Shown one piece after another: positions 11,071-22,275 of a stretch of DNA of 64,000 nt. The stretch spans positions 1 to 64,000 of the forward strand of contig CAILKW010000172.1 in NCBI GenBank assembly GCA_903834845.1, read 5' to 3'. The stretch comes from an uncultured Bacteroidia bacterium. Lineage in GTDB: Bacteria > Bacteroidota > Bacteroidia > Bacteroidales > Prolixibacteraceae. Positions within the stretch are counted from its first letter, which is position 1; the number at the start of each line of letters is the position of its first letter. A model generated the notes under the pieces. That model searched no databases and was not told the DNA's origin. It saw nothing but the letters and a program-made list of their open reading frames with translations. The translations under genes and the position numbers were made by a program.

Positions 11071-14000
11071 CTATTCCAGATTCACGCTTAATCCAAGTCC
11101 TCTTAACTCATGTAACAATACATTAAGAGATTCAGGGATTCCGGGGTGGGGAAGAGGATCGCCTTTAACTATAGCTTCGTAAGCCTTTGCGCGACCAATA
11201 ACATCATCCGATTTAACAGTTAGAATTTCCTGAAGTATGTTTGCTGCACCAAAAGCTTCAAGTGCCCAAACCTCCATTTCACCAAATCGCTGTCCTCCAA
11301 ACTGTGCTTTACCTCCAAGTGGTTGCTGAGTGATTAGCGAATATGGCCCTATTGAGCGTGCGTGCATTTTATCCTCAACCATGTGGCCTAATTTGAGCAT
11401 ATAGATTACACCCACTGTGGCTGGTTGATCAAAAGGTTCTCCTGTTTCTCCATTATAAAGATTTGTTTTACCAAAACGTGGAATGCCTGCTTTATCAGTA
11501 TATTCAGAAATCTGAGCTAATGTTGCACCGTCAAAAATAGGGGTAGCAAAAGTAAGGCCAAGTTCCTTGCCCGCCCAACCGAGAACAGTTTCATAAATCT
11601 GTCCAAGATTCATACGTGATGGTACTCCCAGAGGATTAAGAACAATATCAACAGGAGTTCCATCTGCCAGAAAGGGAAGATCCTCATCACGGACTATTCT
11701 TGAAACAATACCTTTATTACCATGGCGACCAGCCATTTTATCACCAATTTGAAGTTTTCTTTTTTTAGCAATATATACCTTAGCCAACTGCAAAATTCCG
11801 GCAGGAAGCTCATCCCCGATAGTTACATTATAACGTTTTCTACGTGCAACTGCTTCCGCCTCTTTGTGTTTCATAATGAAGTTATTGACAAGAGCCGAAA
11901 TCATGTCATTCTTATCCTTGTCTGTAGTCCATTTATTTGGATTAACATTAAGGTAATCAATGCTTTGTAGTTGTTTAAGCGTAAATTTATTCCCTTTGGC
12001 AATTAAATCACCGTTAAAATAATCCTTTACACCCTGTGAAGTTTTTCCATTAACCAAGTTAAAAAGTTTGTCGACAAGAATATCACGCAGCCTACCGGTT
12101 TCATTATCCAACTCAACATCAATTTGTTCGAGTAAAGGTTTTGTGGCCATTTTTCCCTTTTTCTCTTTTACAACACGCGAAAAAAGCTTTTTGTCAATAA
12201 CCACCCCATTCAAAGAAGGCGATGCCTTTAATGATGCATCTTTAACATCGCCTGCTTTATCTCCAAAAATCGCACGTAAAAGCTTTTCCTCGGGTGATGG
12301 ATCAGATTCTCCCTTAGGTGTAATCTTACCAATAAGAATATCACCTGGTTTAACAATAGCACCAATTCGAATTAGTCCATTTTCATCCAGATTACGTGTT
12401 GCTTCCTCGCTAACATTCGGAATATCAGAAGTAAACTCTTCGGCTCCTCGTTTTGTATCGCGAACTTCAAGAGAGTATTCATCTATGTGTATAGAAGTGA
12501 AGATATCATCTCGGACGATCCGTTCTGAAATTACAATAGCATCTTCGTAGTTATAACCCTGCCAAGGCATAAAAGCCACTTTAAGATTTCGACCTAAAGC
12601 CAATTCTCCTTTAGCTGTGGCATAGCCTTCAGTCATAATATCTCCTAATTGTACTCTTTGACCTTTACGTACAAGAGGTTTAAGGTCTATACATGTTCCC
12701 TGATTTGTTTTTTTATATTTCGATAGATTGTAGCATACAAAATCGGGATCAAAACTGACATACCTTTCTTCGTCAGTCATATCATATTTAATGACAATTT
12801 TGGAAGCGTCAACATAATCAACAATTCCTGAGCCCTCGGCGGCAATATTTATGCGAGCATCACGAGCTATATTAACTTCAAGACCCGTACCTACTATCGG
12901 TGCTTCTGGTCGTAATAACGGAACCGCCTGACGCATCATGTTCGATCCCATCAATGCACGGTTAGCATCATCGTGTTCGAGAAAAGTGATCAATGATGCA
13001 GCAATTGAAGCTATTTGATTCGGCCCAACATCCATTAGATTTGCATCCTCTTTATTTGCCAAAGGATAATCAGCATCAAGACGAGCCTTTACTTTTTGAT
13101 TTTTGAAATTGCCCTCTTCGTCAATCGAAGCATTAGCCTGAGCAATAATTTTGCCCTCTTCCTCTTCTGCGGTGAAATAGGCAACATCTTGGTTATTTAA
13201 ATTCACTTTACCATTACTTGCACTACGATAGGGAGTAGAGATAAATCCAAGGTCGTTTATTTTGGCAAAAACGCAAAGTGATGATATTAAACCAATATTT
13301 GGTCCCTCAGGAGTTTCGATTGGACAAAGGCGACCATAGTGAGTATAGTGAACATCTCGCACCTCAAATCCGGCACGTTCACGTGAGAGACCGCCTGGTC
13401 CCAAAGCTGACATACGTCTTTTATGAGTCATCTCTGCCAGCGGATTGGTTTGATCCATAAATTGAGAAAGAGCATTAGTCCCAAAGAAAGAATTAATAAC
13501 CGAAACCAAAGTTTTTGAATTGATTAGATCAATAGGGGTAAAAACTTCATTATCTCTAACATTCATTCTTTCACGTATGGTACGTGCCATACGAGCCAAA
13601 CCTATACCAAATTGAGTAAACATTTGCTCTCCAACGGTTCTGACTCGCCGATTTGACAAGTGATCTATATCATCAACGTCAGTTTTAGAATTTATTAATT
13701 TGATAAGGTACTTAATAATCTCAATAATATCCTGTTTGGTTAGAACCCTTGTTGTCATATCAATACTCAAACCCAATTTTCTATTGATACGAAAACGTCC
13801 AACTTCACCTAAGTCATATCGTACTTCAGAGAAAAATAGTTTGTCAATTACATCACGTGCAGTGGCCTCGTCAGGTGGTTCAGAGTTACGCAGTTGTCGA
13901 TAAATATGCAAAACTGCCTCCTTTTCAGAGTTACAAGGGTCTTTTTGAAGAGTATTATAAATGATTGCGAAATCTCCTGAGCCTGCTTCTTCTTTATGAA

Positions 14001-14883
14001 GCAATATTGTTTTAGTCCCTGAGTCCAGTATCTCATCAACGTGTTCATTTCCAATCACAACCTCCCGATCCACAATTACTTCATTACGTTCAATAGAGAC
14101 AACTTCGCCCGTGTCTTCATCTACAAAATCTTCTACCCATGTTTTGAGTACCCGAGCTGCCAATTTTCTGCCAACATATTTCTTTAAGGCAGTTTTCGAA
14201 ACTTTTATTTCGTCAGCAAGATCGAAAATTTCAAGGATATCCTTATCACTCTCGTAACCAATTGCCCGAAGTAAAGTTGTAACTGGTAATTTCTTTTTTC
14301 GATCAATATAAGCAAACATTACATTATTAATGTCGGTTGCAAATTCGATCCATGATCCTTTGAATGGGATTACCCTTGCAGAGTAAAGCTTAGTACCATT
14401 AGCATGGACACTTTGTCCAAAAAAAACACCGGGAGATCTATGTAACTGGGAAACTACTACTCTTTCTGCTCCATTAATAACAAAGGAACCGGTAGGTGTC
14501 ATGTATGGCACTGTCCCCAGATAAACATCCTGAACAACTGTATCAAAGTCTTCGTGTTCAGGATCCGTACAAAAAAGCTTAAGCTTTGCTTTTAATGGTA
14601 CGCTATATGTTAAACCACGTTCAATACATTCTTCGATACTGTAACGTGGAGGATCGACCTGATAGTCGATAAATTCGAGAACAAAATTATTCCTTGTATC
14701 GGAAATGGGGAAATTCTCCTGAAAGACCTGATAAAGATCTTCATTCTTTCGATCTTCAGGAGAGGTTCCCAACTGGAAAAATTCTTTAAAAGATTTAATC
14801 TGCACCTCCAGAAAATCGGGGTACTCCAGTCTGCTTCTTGTGGACGCAAAACTAATCCTTTGATTTATGTAATTTGAGGACAT
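11071..14883 (-). CDS. rpoB: DNA-directed RNA polymerase subunit beta
   Basis: [59 protein letters not shown]. Confidence 0.98.
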   Translation of the reverse strand: MSSNYINQRISFASTRSRLEYPDFLEVQIKSFKEFFQLGTSPEDRKNEDLYQVFQENFPISDTRNNFVLEFIDYQVDPPRYSIEECIERGLTYSVPLKAKLKLFCTDPEHEDFDTVVQDVYLGTVPYMTPTGSFVINGAERVVVSQLHRSPGVFFGQSVHANGTKLYSARVIPFKGSWIEFATDINNVMFAYIDRKKKLPVTTLLRAIGYESDKDILEIFDLADEIKVSKTALKKYVGRKLAARVLKTWVEDFVDEDTGEVVSIERNEVIVDREVVIGNEHVDEILDSGTKTILLHKEEAGSGDFAIIYNTLQKDPCNSEKEAVLHIYRQLRNSEPPDEATARDVIDKLFFSEVRYDLGEVGRFRINRKLGLSIDMTTRVLTKQDIIEIIKYLIKLINSKTDVDDIDHLSNRRVRTVGEQMFTQFGIGLARMARTIRERMNVRDNEVFTPIDLINSKTLVSVINSFFGTNALSQFMDQTNPLAEMTHKRRMSALGPGGLSRERAGFEVRDVHYTHYGRLCPIETPEGPNIGLISSLCVFAKINDLGFISTPYRSASNGKVNLNNQDVAYFTAEEEEGKIIAQANASIDEEGNFKNQKVKARLDADYPLANKEDANLMDVGPNQIASIAASLITFLEHDDANRALMGSNMMRQAVPLLRPEAPIVGTGLEVNIARDARINIAAEGSGIVDYVDASKIVIKYDMTDEERYVSFDPDFVCYNLSKYKKTNQGTCIDLKPLVRKGQRVQLGDIMTEGYATAKGELALGRNLKVAFMPWQGYNYEDAIVISERIVRDDIFTSIHIDEYSLEVRDTKRGAEEFTSDIPNVSEEATRNLDENGLIRIGAIVKPGDILIGKITPKGESDPSPEEKLLRAIFGDKAGDVKDASLKASPSLNGVVIDKKLFSRVVKEKKGKMATKPLLEQIDVELDNETGRLRDILVDKLFNLVNGKTSQGVKDYFNGDLIAKGNKFTLKQLQSIDYLNVNPNKWTTDKDKNDMISALVNNFIMKHKEAEAVARRKRYNVTIGDELPAGILQLAKVYIAKKRKLQIGDKMAGRHGNKGIVSRIVRDEDLPFLADGTPVDIVLNPLGVPSRMNLGQIYETVLGWAGKELGLTFATPIFDGATLAQISEYTDKAGIPRFGKTNLYNGETGEPFDQPATVGVIYMLKLGHMVEDKMHARSIGPYSLITQQPLGGKAQFGGQRFGEMEVWALEAFGAANILQEILTVKSDDVIGRAKAYEAIVKGDPLPHPGIPESLNVLLHELRGLGLSVNLE

Positions 14884-14922
14884 TATCAGCCAAATTAAGG
14901 AACCAAAATATAAACATGAAAA

Positions 14923-14953
14923 GGTTTAGAATCCCTTGACGGGATTCTAAACC
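14923..14953 (-). promoter_or_regulatory. Perfect 13-bp hairpin in the rplL-rpoB intergenic region (attenuator/processing-site candidate)
   Basis: ggtttagaatccc-ttgac-gggattctaaacc; exact inverted repeat with a 5-nt loop. Confidence 0.75.
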
Positions 14954-14983
14954 GCATATACCCTTGTAGTACAGGTGCAAATC

Positions 14984-15358
14984 CTACTTGATTTCAATTT
15001 CAGCACCTGCTTCTTCAAGCTGCGCTTTAAGAGATTCAGCCTCTTCCTTTGAAACTTTTTCTTTGATAGCTTTCGGTGCACTATCAACCAGGTCTTTTGC
15101 CTCTTTCAGTCCAACACCAACGAGCTCCTTAACTAATTTGACAACGGCCAACTTTGATTGACCTCCAAATTTTAGGATTACATCAAATTGGGTTTTTTCA
15201 GCAGGTGCTTCAGCTTCGAGTGCAACAGGTGCTGCAACTGCAACTGCGGCTGCAGCTGGTTCAATACCATACTCTGATTTAAGGATCCCTGCAAGCTCAT
15301 TAACCTCTTTTACGGTCAGGTTAACAAGTTCTTCTGCAAGTTTTTTAAGATCTGCCAT
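14984..15358 (-). CDS. rplL: 50S ribosomal protein L7/L12
   Basis: [67 protein letters not shown]. Confidence 0.98.
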   Translation of the reverse strand: MADLKKLAEELVNLTVKEVNELAGILKSEYGIEPAAAAVAVAAPVALEAEAPAEKTQFDVILKFGGQSKLAVVKLVKELVGVGLKEAKDLVDSAPKAIKEKVSKEEAESLKAQLEEAGAEIEIK

Positions 15359-15412
15359 TTTACTTGAGATTTAAATATTAATTTATTCTATTGTTTTACT
15401 CTAAAAATTCTA

Positions 15413-15934
15413 CTATGCATTACGCTCTTCCAACGTTTTTAAAACACCAACTATTGTTTGTCCTCCTGATTGCAAAGCCGACATAACATTCTTGATTGGA
15501 GACTGAAGTGTTGCGATAATGCCACCAATAAGTTCCTCTTTTGATTTGACATTGATCAATGCTTCAAGTTGATCTGCCCCTATATAGGCACATTGTTCAA
15601 CATAAGCACCTTTCAAAACCGGCTTTTTATTTTTCTTACTAAACTCTTTGATAAGTTTAGCAGGAACATTTCCGCTATTTGAAAACATGATCGATGTATT
15701 ATTAACTAGTACATCATAAAGCTCTTCTGAATTCTTTTCAGATTTTTCAAGTGCCTTACGGAGGATTGTGTTCTTAACTACAACCAGCTTAACTTCCCTT
15801 TTATTGCACAACCTTCTGAGATTACTTGTAACTTCAGCATTAAGGTTGGAGATATCGGCAAGGTAATAATGGCTGTATGAATTGATCTCTTTGGTCAATT
15901 GTTCAATAACCTGTAATTTATCTGATCTTTTCAT
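15413..15934 (-). CDS. rplJ: 50S ribosomal protein L10
   Basis: L10 sequence and syntenic position between rplL and rplA. Confidence 0.96.
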   Translation of the reverse strand: MKRSDKLQVIEQLTKEINSYSHYYLADISNLNAEVTSNLRRLCNKREVKLVVVKNTILRKALEKSEKNSEELYDVLVNNTSIMFSNSGNVPAKLIKEFSKKNKKPVLKGAYVEQCAYIGADQLEALINVKSKEELIGGIIATLQSPIKNVMSALQSGGQTIVGVLKTLEERNA

Positions 15935-15949
15935 TTCAACATTATTTAC

Positions 15950-16645
15950 TTATTCCAGGCATGTTTTTGGTTCAACCTGGATGCCGGGGCTCATAGTACT
16001 TGACACATAAACACTTTTTATGTAAGTACCTTTTGCAGCAGCGGGTTTTAACTTCTGAATAGTGTGGACAAATTCCCTGGCGTTCTCCACAATTTTGTGC
16101 GGTTCGAACGATACTTTACCAACGGATGTGTGCACTATACCAAACTTATCTACTTTAAAATCGATTTTCCCCATCTTTACTTCTTTGATGGCTTTACCGA
16201 TTTCCATAGTCACAGTTCCACTCTTTGGGTTAGGCATAAGACCCCGAGGCCCTAAAATACGACCTAACGCCCCAACTTTACCCATAACCGGGGGCATTGT
16301 AATTACAACATCTACATCAGTCCAACCACCTTTGATTTTTTCGATATAATTGTCGAGACCTACAAAATCAGCTCCAGCTTCAAGTGCTTCGGCCTCCTTG
16401 TCGGGAGTAACCAATGCCAGAACCCTTACTTCTTTTCCGGTACCATGGGGCAAAGTTGCTACACCACGAACCATTTGATTAGCTTTTCGAGGATCGACTC
16501 CCAGCCTTACATCAATATCTACGGAAGCATCGAATTTGGTAAAAGTTATTGTTTTTACTAATTCAGTAGCTTCAAGTAAACCATAGATTTTTCCAGCTTC
16601 GAGTTTTGCCAATGCAGCTTTCTTATTCTTGGTAACTTTTGCCAT
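15950..16645 (-). CDS. rplA: 50S ribosomal protein L1
   Basis: [20 protein letters not shown]1 signature. Confidence 0.98.
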   Translation of the reverse strand: MAKVTKNKKAALAKLEAGKIYGLLEATELVKTITFTKFDASVDIDVRLGVDPRKANQMVRGVATLPHGTGKEVRVLALVTPDKEAEALEAGADFVGLDNYIEKIKGGWTDVDVVITMPPVMGKVGALGRILGPRGLMPNPKSGTVTMEIGKAIKEVKMGKIDFKVDKFGIVHTSVGKVSFEPHKIVENAREFVHTIQKLKPAAAKGTYIKSVYVSSTMSPGIQVEPKTCLE

Positions 16646-16658
16646 TTCAACCTTAACT

Positions 16659-17105
16659 TTAAATAGTTTTAATCGGTGATTTGCCTGTTACGGTAATCCC
16701 CATGCTTCTTGCAGTTCCTGCAACCATACTCATCGCAGCTTCAATTGAGAAGCAATTTAAGTCGGGCATTTTGATCTCTGCAATCTCTTTCACCTGATCC
16801 CAGGAAACTGAACCAACTTTGTTAACATGCGGTTCTGAAGATCCCTTTTTTACCTTCGAAGCGTCAATTAACTGAACAGCCACAGGAGGGTTTTTTACTA
16901 CAAACTCAAACGATTTATCACCATAAACGGTAATAATCACGGGTAGAACTTTGCCTGCCTGATCCTGAGTTCTGGCATTGAACTGCTTACAGAACTGCAT
17001 GATGTTCACTCCTTTAGAACCCAATGCAGGCCCTACGGGGGGTGATGGATTTGCTGCACCACCTTTGATCTGTAACTTGATTAATCCAGCAATGTCTTTA
17101 GCCAT
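16659..17105 (-). CDS. rplK: 50S ribosomal protein L11
   Basis: [33 protein letters not shown]. Confidence 0.98.
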   Translation of the reverse strand: MAKDIAGLIKLQIKGGAANPSPPVGPALGSKGVNIMQFCKQFNARTQDQAGKVLPVIITVYGDKSFEFVVKNPPVAVQLIDASKVKKGSSEPHVNKVGSVSWDQVKEIAEIKMPDLNCFSIEAAMSMVAGTARSMGITVTGKSPIKTI

Positions 17106-17127
17106 AACGTTTTTTAAAAAAATTTAC

Positions 17128-17679
17128 TTACTCCTTTTCCACTTGCATAAAGCTAAGCTCCAAGGGTGTTTTACGACCGAAAATTTTAACCATAACTTTA
17201 AGCTTCTTCTTCTCCAAATTGATTTCTTCAATGGATCCGTTGAATCCGTTAAATGGCCCATCGGTCACTTTTACTGTCTCTCCTACTATGAACGGGGTAT
17301 CAAACTCTACTCCACTTTCCTGAAGCTCATCAACTTTCCCTAATATCCTATTTATTTCAGACTGACGCATGGGAACCGGTTCGCCCCCTTTTGTGTCACC
17401 TAAAAAACCAATAACATTAGGAACATTTCTAAGCATGTGTGTGATCTCACCCACTAAGGCAGCTTCGACCAGAATGTAACCTGGAAAAAAATTACGATCT
17501 TTTGCAACTTTTTTCCCATTCCGTATCTGATAAACCTTCTCCACAGGTATTAAGACTTGGGATACAAATTCCTGTAGTCCAGAATTCGCTACTTCATTTT
17601 CGATATATTCCTTGACCTTCTTTTCTTTTCCACCAACAGCTCTAAGAACATACCATTTTCGCTGATTATCGCTCATCAC
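17128..17679 (-). CDS. nusG: Transcription termination/antitermination protein NusG
   Basis: KWYVLRAVGGKEKKVKEYIE ... FFPGYILVEA ... VKVTDGPFNGFNGSIEEI (KOW). Confidence 0.96.
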   Translation of the reverse strand: MMSDNQRKWYVLRAVGGKEKKVKEYIENEVANSGLQEFVSQVLIPVEKVYQIRNGKKVAKDRNFFPGYILVEAALVGEITHMLRNVPNVIGFLGDTKGGEPVPMRQSEINRILGKVDELQESGVEFDTPFIVGETVKVTDGPFNGFNGSIEEINLEKKKLKVMVKIFGRKTPLELSFMQVEKE

Positions 17680-17697
17680 GGACCTCCAAGAATAGAA

Positions 17698-17886
17698 TTA
17701 ATAGAAAAAACTGTAAACTAATTTCATCAATCCCCTGAAACCGGAATCGATGAAAAATATTAACAGTGCGATTATAAAGGAAGCAACCATTACTACTATA
17801 GCACTATTGCGCAACTCATTCCATGAAGGCCATGAAACCTTATGAATAAGCTCGTTGTAAGATTCGTTGAAATAATTTAATTTCAT
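17698..17886 (-). CDS. secE: Preprotein translocase subunit SecE
   Basis: 62 aa, YNELIHKVSWPSWNELRNSAIVVMVASFIIALLIFFID; adjacent to nusG. Confidence 0.94.
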   Translation of the reverse strand: MKLNYFNESYNELIHKVSWPSWNELRNSAIVVMVASFIIALLIFFIDSGFRGLMKLVYSFFY

Positions 17887-17979
17887 TTGTATTAAGACAA
17901 ATTTCGTTACAAAAAAGTTAATATTAACAGATAGTAAGAACTAAACCTACTTACGCTTAATATTTGAGTTTATCCGTAA

Positions 17980-18012
17980 ATTCAGTCCCAAACTGAAGTT
18001 CGGGACTGAATT
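17980..18012 (-). terminator. Hairpin downstream of tuf
   Basis: ttcagtccc...gggactgaa inverted repeat immediately 3' of tuf on the minus strand. Confidence 0.65.
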
Positions 18013-18031
18013 AATTACATTAAATTTCAGA

Positions 18032-19219
18032 TTATTTCAAAATCTCAGTTACCTGTCCTGCACCTACAGTACGGCCACCTTCGCGTATTGCAAAACGAAG
18101 CCCAAGATTCAGTGCAACAGGGTAAATCAATTCCACTGTGATCGTAACGTTATCACCAGGCATGATCATTTCTGTACCTTCAGGAAGATTTATTTCGCCA
18201 GTAATATCCAATGTGCGAATGTAAAACTGAGGACGATATTTGTTATGAAATGGTGTGTGCCGACCACCTTCTTCTTTTTTGAGAATATATACCTCAGCTT
18301 TGAAAGTTGTGTGAGGCGTTATTGAACCTGCTTTGGCAAGAATCTGTCCGCGTTTGATCTCTTTTTTATCGACACCTCTAAGAAGAAGTCCAACGTTGTC
18401 ACCTGCCTGACCGTCATCAAGAATTTTGCGGAACATTTCAACACCAGTACAAACAGTTTTACGTCCATCTGCACCAAGACCAATGATTTCAATTTCATCA
18501 CCAGTGTGAATTTTTCCGGTTTCGATACGACCAGTCGCAACAGTACCTCTTCCTGTTATTGAGAAAACATCCTCAACAGGCATTAGGAAAGGTTTGTCAA
18601 CATCACGTGGAGGAATTGGAATCCAAGTATCAACTGCATTCATAAGTTCCATTACTTTAGCTTCCCATTGCGGCTCACCATTTAATGCACCAAGTGCAGA
18701 TCCTTGAATACAAGGTGTGTTATCGCCATCAAAATCGTAGAATGTAAGAAGATCACGAATTTCCATTTCAACAAGTTCAAGAATTTCAGGATCATCTACC
18801 ATATCAACCTTATTCATAAAAACAACAAGACGAGGGACATTTACCTGACGAGCAAGAAGAATGTGCTCGCGTGTTTGAGGCATTGGTCCATCTGTAGCCG
18901 CAACCACAATAATTGCTCCGTCCATTTGGGCAGCACCAGTAACCATGTTTTTTACATAGTCAGCGTGCCCGGGACAGTCAACGTGTGCATAATGACGATT
19001 TTCTGTTGCATACTCAACGTGTGCTGTATTAATAGTAATACCGCGTTCTTTTTCTTCAGGTGCGTTGTCAATCGAGTCGAAAGATTTTACGTCGCAAAGA
19101 CCTTTCTTATTCAAAACTATAGTGATCGCAGAGGTAAGAGTAGTCTTTCCGTGATCAACGTGTCCGATAGTACCGATGTTTACATGGGGTTTGGACCTGT
19201 CATAATGTGCTTTAGCCAT
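18032..19219 (-). CDS. tuf: Elongation factor Tu
   Basis: [33 protein letters not shown]... Confidence 0.99.
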   Translation of the reverse strand: MAKAHYDRSKPHVNIGTIGHVDHGKTTLTSAITIVLNKKGLCDVKSFDSIDNAPEEKERGITINTAHVEYATENRHYAHVDCPGHADYVKNMVTGAAQMDGAIIVVAATDGPMPQTREHILLARQVNVPRLVVFMNKVDMVDDPEILELVEMEIRDLLTFYDFDGDNTPCIQGSALGALNGEPQWEAKVMELMNAVDTWIPIPPRDVDKPFLMPVEDVFSITGRGTVATGRIETGKIHTGDEIEIIGLGADGRKTVCTGVEMFRKILDDGQAGDNVGLLLRGVDKKEIKRGQILAKAGSITPHTTFKAEVYILKKEEGGRHTPFHNKYRPQFYIRTLDITGEINLPEGTEMIMPGDNVTITVELIYPVALNLGLRFAIREGGRTVGAGQVTEILK

Positions 19220-19269
19220 AACTTAATTTTTTTTTACGTTTAATATTTATTCTATTCATCTTATCTGAG

Positions 19270-19341
19270 CCGGTGATGAGAATTGAACTCATGACCTCTT
19301 CCTTACCAAGGAAGCGCTCTACCCCTGAGCTACACTGGCTA
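19270..19341 (-). tRNA. tRNA-Thr(GGT)
   Basis: Cloverleaf on the minus strand; anticodon loop TTGGTAA flanked by the CTTCC/GGAAG stem. Confidence 0.9.
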
Positions 19342-19348
19342 ATTCGAG

Positions 19349-19420
19349 CGGGAGACGGGACTCAAACCCGCGACCCTCAGCTTGGAAGGCTAATGCTCTA
19401 TCAACTGAGCTACTCCCGCT
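19349..19420 (-). tRNA. tRNA-Gly(TCC)
   Basis: GCGGGAGTAGCTCAGTTGATAGAGCATTAGCCTTCCAAGCTGAGGGTCGCGGGTTTGAGTCCCGTCTCCCGC; anticodon TCC. Confidence 0.94.
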
Positions 19421-19465
19421 TATTCCCCTTTAAGGTTTGCCGTGAAGCTTTCCGGAAAGAGTATG

Positions 19466-19549
19466 GTGGGGAGAGCAGGATTCGAACCTACGAAGGCGTT
19501 CGCCAGCAGATTTACAGTCTGCCCCAGTTGGCCACTTTGGTATCTCCCC
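19466..19549 (-). tRNA. tRNA-Tyr(GTA)
   Basis: GGGGAGATACCAAAGTGGCCAACTGGGGCAGACTGTAAATCTGCTGGCG...GGTTCGAATCCTGCTCTCCCC; class II tRNA with anticodon GTA. Confidence 0.94.
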
Positions 19550-19674
19550 TAAAAATATTGTATAAAACCAATCTTTAAAAGAACAGACCATCTTTAAGAA
19601 ATGTGCCCTAAAAATGGTCTGCAAATTTAATCTATTTTTTTTCGAAAAAGCCAATTAAATTACTTTTTTAAAAA

Positions 19675-19977
19675 TTATTTAGATTTGATTTTCATTTTGT
19701 ACTTATCTAACTGTTTACGAAGCGCATCCACTGACAGATCGACCGCTTCTTCGAATGTCTTTGCCTGCTTTTTGGCGAAAAGATACTCATTAGATGGCAC
19801 CGAAAGTTTAATTTCAGCGACTTTATTTTCCTGATCTTCGTCTTTTTCGAGTTTTAGGATCACATCTGAACCGATAATTCCTTCGAAAAAAAGCTCAAGC
19901 TTATTAATTCGCTTTTCACAAAAGTCGATCAGCTTCTGGTCGGCTTTGAAATGAACACTTTGTACTTTAACGTCCAT
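19675..19977 (-). CDS. hpf: Ribosome hibernation promoting factor (short HPF/RaiA family)
   Basis: MDVKVQSVHFKADQKLIDFCEKRINKLELFFEGI...FEEAVDLSVDALRKQLDKYK. Confidence 0.92.
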   Translation of the reverse strand: MDVKVQSVHFKADQKLIDFCEKRINKLELFFEGIIGSDVILKLEKDEDQENKVAEIKLSVPSNEYLFAKKQAKTFEEAVDLSVDALRKQLDKYKMKIKSK

Positions 19978-19995
19978 AATTTTCCCTCCTTTAAT

Positions 19996-20880
19996 TTAAG
20001 CTCTCGGATGAGCTTGTTTGTAGACCTTTTTTAGTTGTTCAAATGAAGTATGTGTGTACACCTGAGTTGCAGCGAGATTTGCATGACCCAGCAACTCTTT
20101 GATTGCATTCAAATCTGCTCCACGATTGAGCAAATGTGTTGCATAGCTATGCCGCAATATGTGCGGACTCTTTTGATCAATTGTTGTAACAAGTGACAAT
20201 TGTTTTTTTACAATGCGGTAGATTAATTTATGGTAAGCGGGTTCTCCATTTGCAGTGAGAAAAAGAAAGTCACTGGAACTGGGGAACAGTTCGTTTCTGG
20301 TTTCAAGATATTGATTCAATACCGTTGATATCTCTGTTGGGAAAGGAACTAAACGCTCTTTGTTTCGCTTACCATTTACTTTCACAATTTTGCCACTCAA
20401 ACTAACATCAGAAAATCTGACATTTACTAGTTCTGCTAACCTTATTCCCGTCCCATAGAAAAGACTTACAACCGCTTTATCTCGCTTACCTTCAAAATCA
20501 TCGGTAAAAAACCTTCCATCAAGCAAACGGTTCATCTCCTTTTCCTGCACAAATTCCGGCAGTTTTTTAACCATTTTCGGTATCGGAACTTTTTCTGTTG
20601 GATTATTCTCAATAACTCCTTCACGCAAAAGAAACCTGTAGAAACTCTTCAACGCCGCGATTTTTCGGTTCACACTTTTCGCCGAAATCCCCCCATTAAT
20701 CAGTGAAACAATCCATTGACGTATTAGATGATAATCCACTTTTTCCATACAAAAACCCTCAACCAATTTCTTTGCGAATAAAACGAACTGGCCAAGATCA
20801 TTTTCGTAGGCGGTAATAGTGTGAATTGAATACCGCTTTTCGTATTTTAGGTAGTTGAGAAAAAGTTCAATATTCAACAT
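19996..20880 (-). CDS. Tyrosine recombinase XerC/XerD family
   Basis: GTGIRLAELVNVRFSDV ... SPHILRHSYATHLLNRGADLNAIKELLGHANLAATQVYTH; core-type synteny with hpf and rpsU. Confidence 0.93.
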   Translation of the reverse strand: MLNIELFLNYLKYEKRYSIHTITAYENDLGQFVLFAKKLVEGFCMEKVDYHLIRQWIVSLINGGISAKSVNRKIAALKSFYRFLLREGVIENNPTEKVPIPKMVKKLPEFVQEKEMNRLLDGRFFTDDFEGKRDKAVVSLFYGTGIRLAELVNVRFSDVSLSGKIVKVNGKRNKERLVPFPTEISTVLNQYLETRNELFPSSSDFLFLTANGEPAYHKLIYRIVKKQLSLVTTIDQKSPHILRHSYATHLLNRGADLNAIKELLGHANLAATQVYTHTSFEQLKKVYKQAHPRA

Positions 20881-20955
20881 TTCTGGCGAGTATATTTTTC
20901 GCTCTCAAGATACGAAAAAAAACTGTTCTATCCAAAATAATTTCATTGCACGAAA

Positions 20956-21147
20956 TTATTCTTCTGATCGCTGTAAATCTTCGATATAGATCGCCTTTTT
21001 AATCTCAGTACGGCGTGTAATTGATGGTTTTTCGAAAGCCTGACGGTTACGAAGCTCTTTCACAACACCTGTTTTTTCGATTTTTCTTTTAAAGCGTTTC
21101 AGAGCACGCTCAATGTTTTCGCCGTCTTTAACTGGAATTACAATCAT
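20956..21147 (-). CDS. rpsU: 30S ribosomal protein S21
   Basis: MIVIPVKDGENIERALKRFKRKIEKTGVVKELRNRQAFEKPSITRR. Confidence 0.97.
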   Translation of the reverse strand: MIVIPVKDGENIERALKRFKRKIEKTGVVKELRNRQAFEKPSITRRTEIKKAIYIEDLQRSEE

Positions 21148-21278
21148 ACAATTGTTTGTTTTATTTTTATTAAATTACCTTAATATTTCGGACGGCAAAT
21201 TTAGGATTTTTCTATTAGTAATCAAACTATGAATTCAAAAAATAATAAAATTCTATAAACATTCAATATCCCGATAAT

Positions 21279-22214
21279 TCATTGATTGAATTTTAAATAC
21301 GGGATTAACTTATTTAAAGAATCAGCAGCGATTACGGAAGTTAGATCATCAGGGGAAGTAAACTTCCCCATTTTATCCCTTAACTGGAATACTTTCCGTG
21401 CTGTTTTGAATCCCAAATATGGATGCCTTCCCAATTCCTGAATAGTTGAAAAGTTAATATTAAATGTTTTTACAGATGTTTTTTCCGCAGTGAAATATTG
21501 TGACACGGCAATGAAATTATCGTCTCTCATGCCATAAATCTCTTTTAATTGCGAAACATCATAATATCCTCCCAAAAGATTCCTGTAACGTATAATTCTT
21601 GATGCAAAAACTGGCCCAATTCCAGGAATTTCAAGCAGATGAAGTGAATCTGTGCTATTTAGTTCCAACACGATGACATCCTGCCTATCCCTTTTTGAAT
21701 AGGGTTGTTTAAGGATTGTCTCAGGATTTATACCATCGTTTGATTTAAATGCCGAACTATTATGAACAGGATTAGCAACAACAATATCCAAAGAAGGTAT
21801 CAATATGAAACTTTCCAATTGGTCAAAAATTTTGGGTGTAATCCCAAATATTTTTTTTATTGCATCTCTATCTTTGAATTTTCCTCCCTTTTCAAGGTAT
21901 TTCATCCAGTTGGAAATAACCTTTGAAGGTAATCCCATGCTATCCAAGCTGACTGAATCCACCTCGTTTGGATTAAAAGCAAATGGACGAAGTGCCTTGT
22001 ATTCCGAAATATTAACTTCCTTACTCTCCTTTTTTACCAGATAACCGTTTACTTCGGCTTCCCATTTCTCAAAATTGGATTTATGTGAAGGAATAAAAAA
22101 AGGAATCAACTTTCCAATTATTATTAAAATTGAGATAATTAGCAGTAAACCTATTATCCCGGTTCGTTCTTTTCTTGAAAAAATGAATAGTTCACGAATC
22201 CACTTTGCTTTCAT
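21279..22214 (-). CDS. Helix-hairpin-helix (ComEA-like) membrane protein
   Basis: N-terminal TM; repeated HhH units (LHLLEIPGIGPVFASRIIRYRNLLGGYYDVSQLKEIYGM; TIQELGRHPYLGFKTARKVFQLRDKMGKFTSPDDL). Confidence 0.85.
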   Translation of the reverse strand: MKAKWIRELFIFSRKERTGIIGLLLIISILIIIGKLIPFFIPSHKSNFEKWEAEVNGYLVKKESKEVNISEYKALRPFAFNPNEVDSVSLDSMGLPSKVISNWMKYLEKGGKFKDRDAIKKIFGITPKIFDQLESFILIPSLDIVVANPVHNSSAFKSNDGINPETILKQPYSKRDRQDVIVLELNSTDSLHLLEIPGIGPVFASRIIRYRNLLGGYYDVSQLKEIYGMRDDNFIAVSQYFTAEKTSVKTFNINFSTIQELGRHPYLGFKTARKVFQLRDKMGKFTSPDDLTSVIAADSLNKLIPYLKFNQ

Positions 22215-22275
22215 TCCTATGTATTTTAATTACTTTATAAATAATTCATCATACAAAAAAAACTTAAAAATTTGA

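Noticed and set aside
12068-12550. Long antisense ORF (160 aa) within rpoB
   Set aside because: Antisense frame of a highly conserved gene with no recognisable protein family; typical shadow ORF.
18704-19243. Antisense ORF (179 aa) over tuf
   Set aside because: Shadow ORF opposite tuf; no independent support.
19273-19578. Plus-strand ORF across 19273-19578 (and minus-strand 19430-19654)
   Set aside because: Overlaps the tRNA-Thr/Gly/Tyr genes; translation artefact.
19996-20880. Tyrosine recombinase as evidence for a mobile element
   Set aside because: XerC/D-type sequence in conserved core synteny (rpsU-xer-hpf-tRNAs-tuf); not an island integrase.
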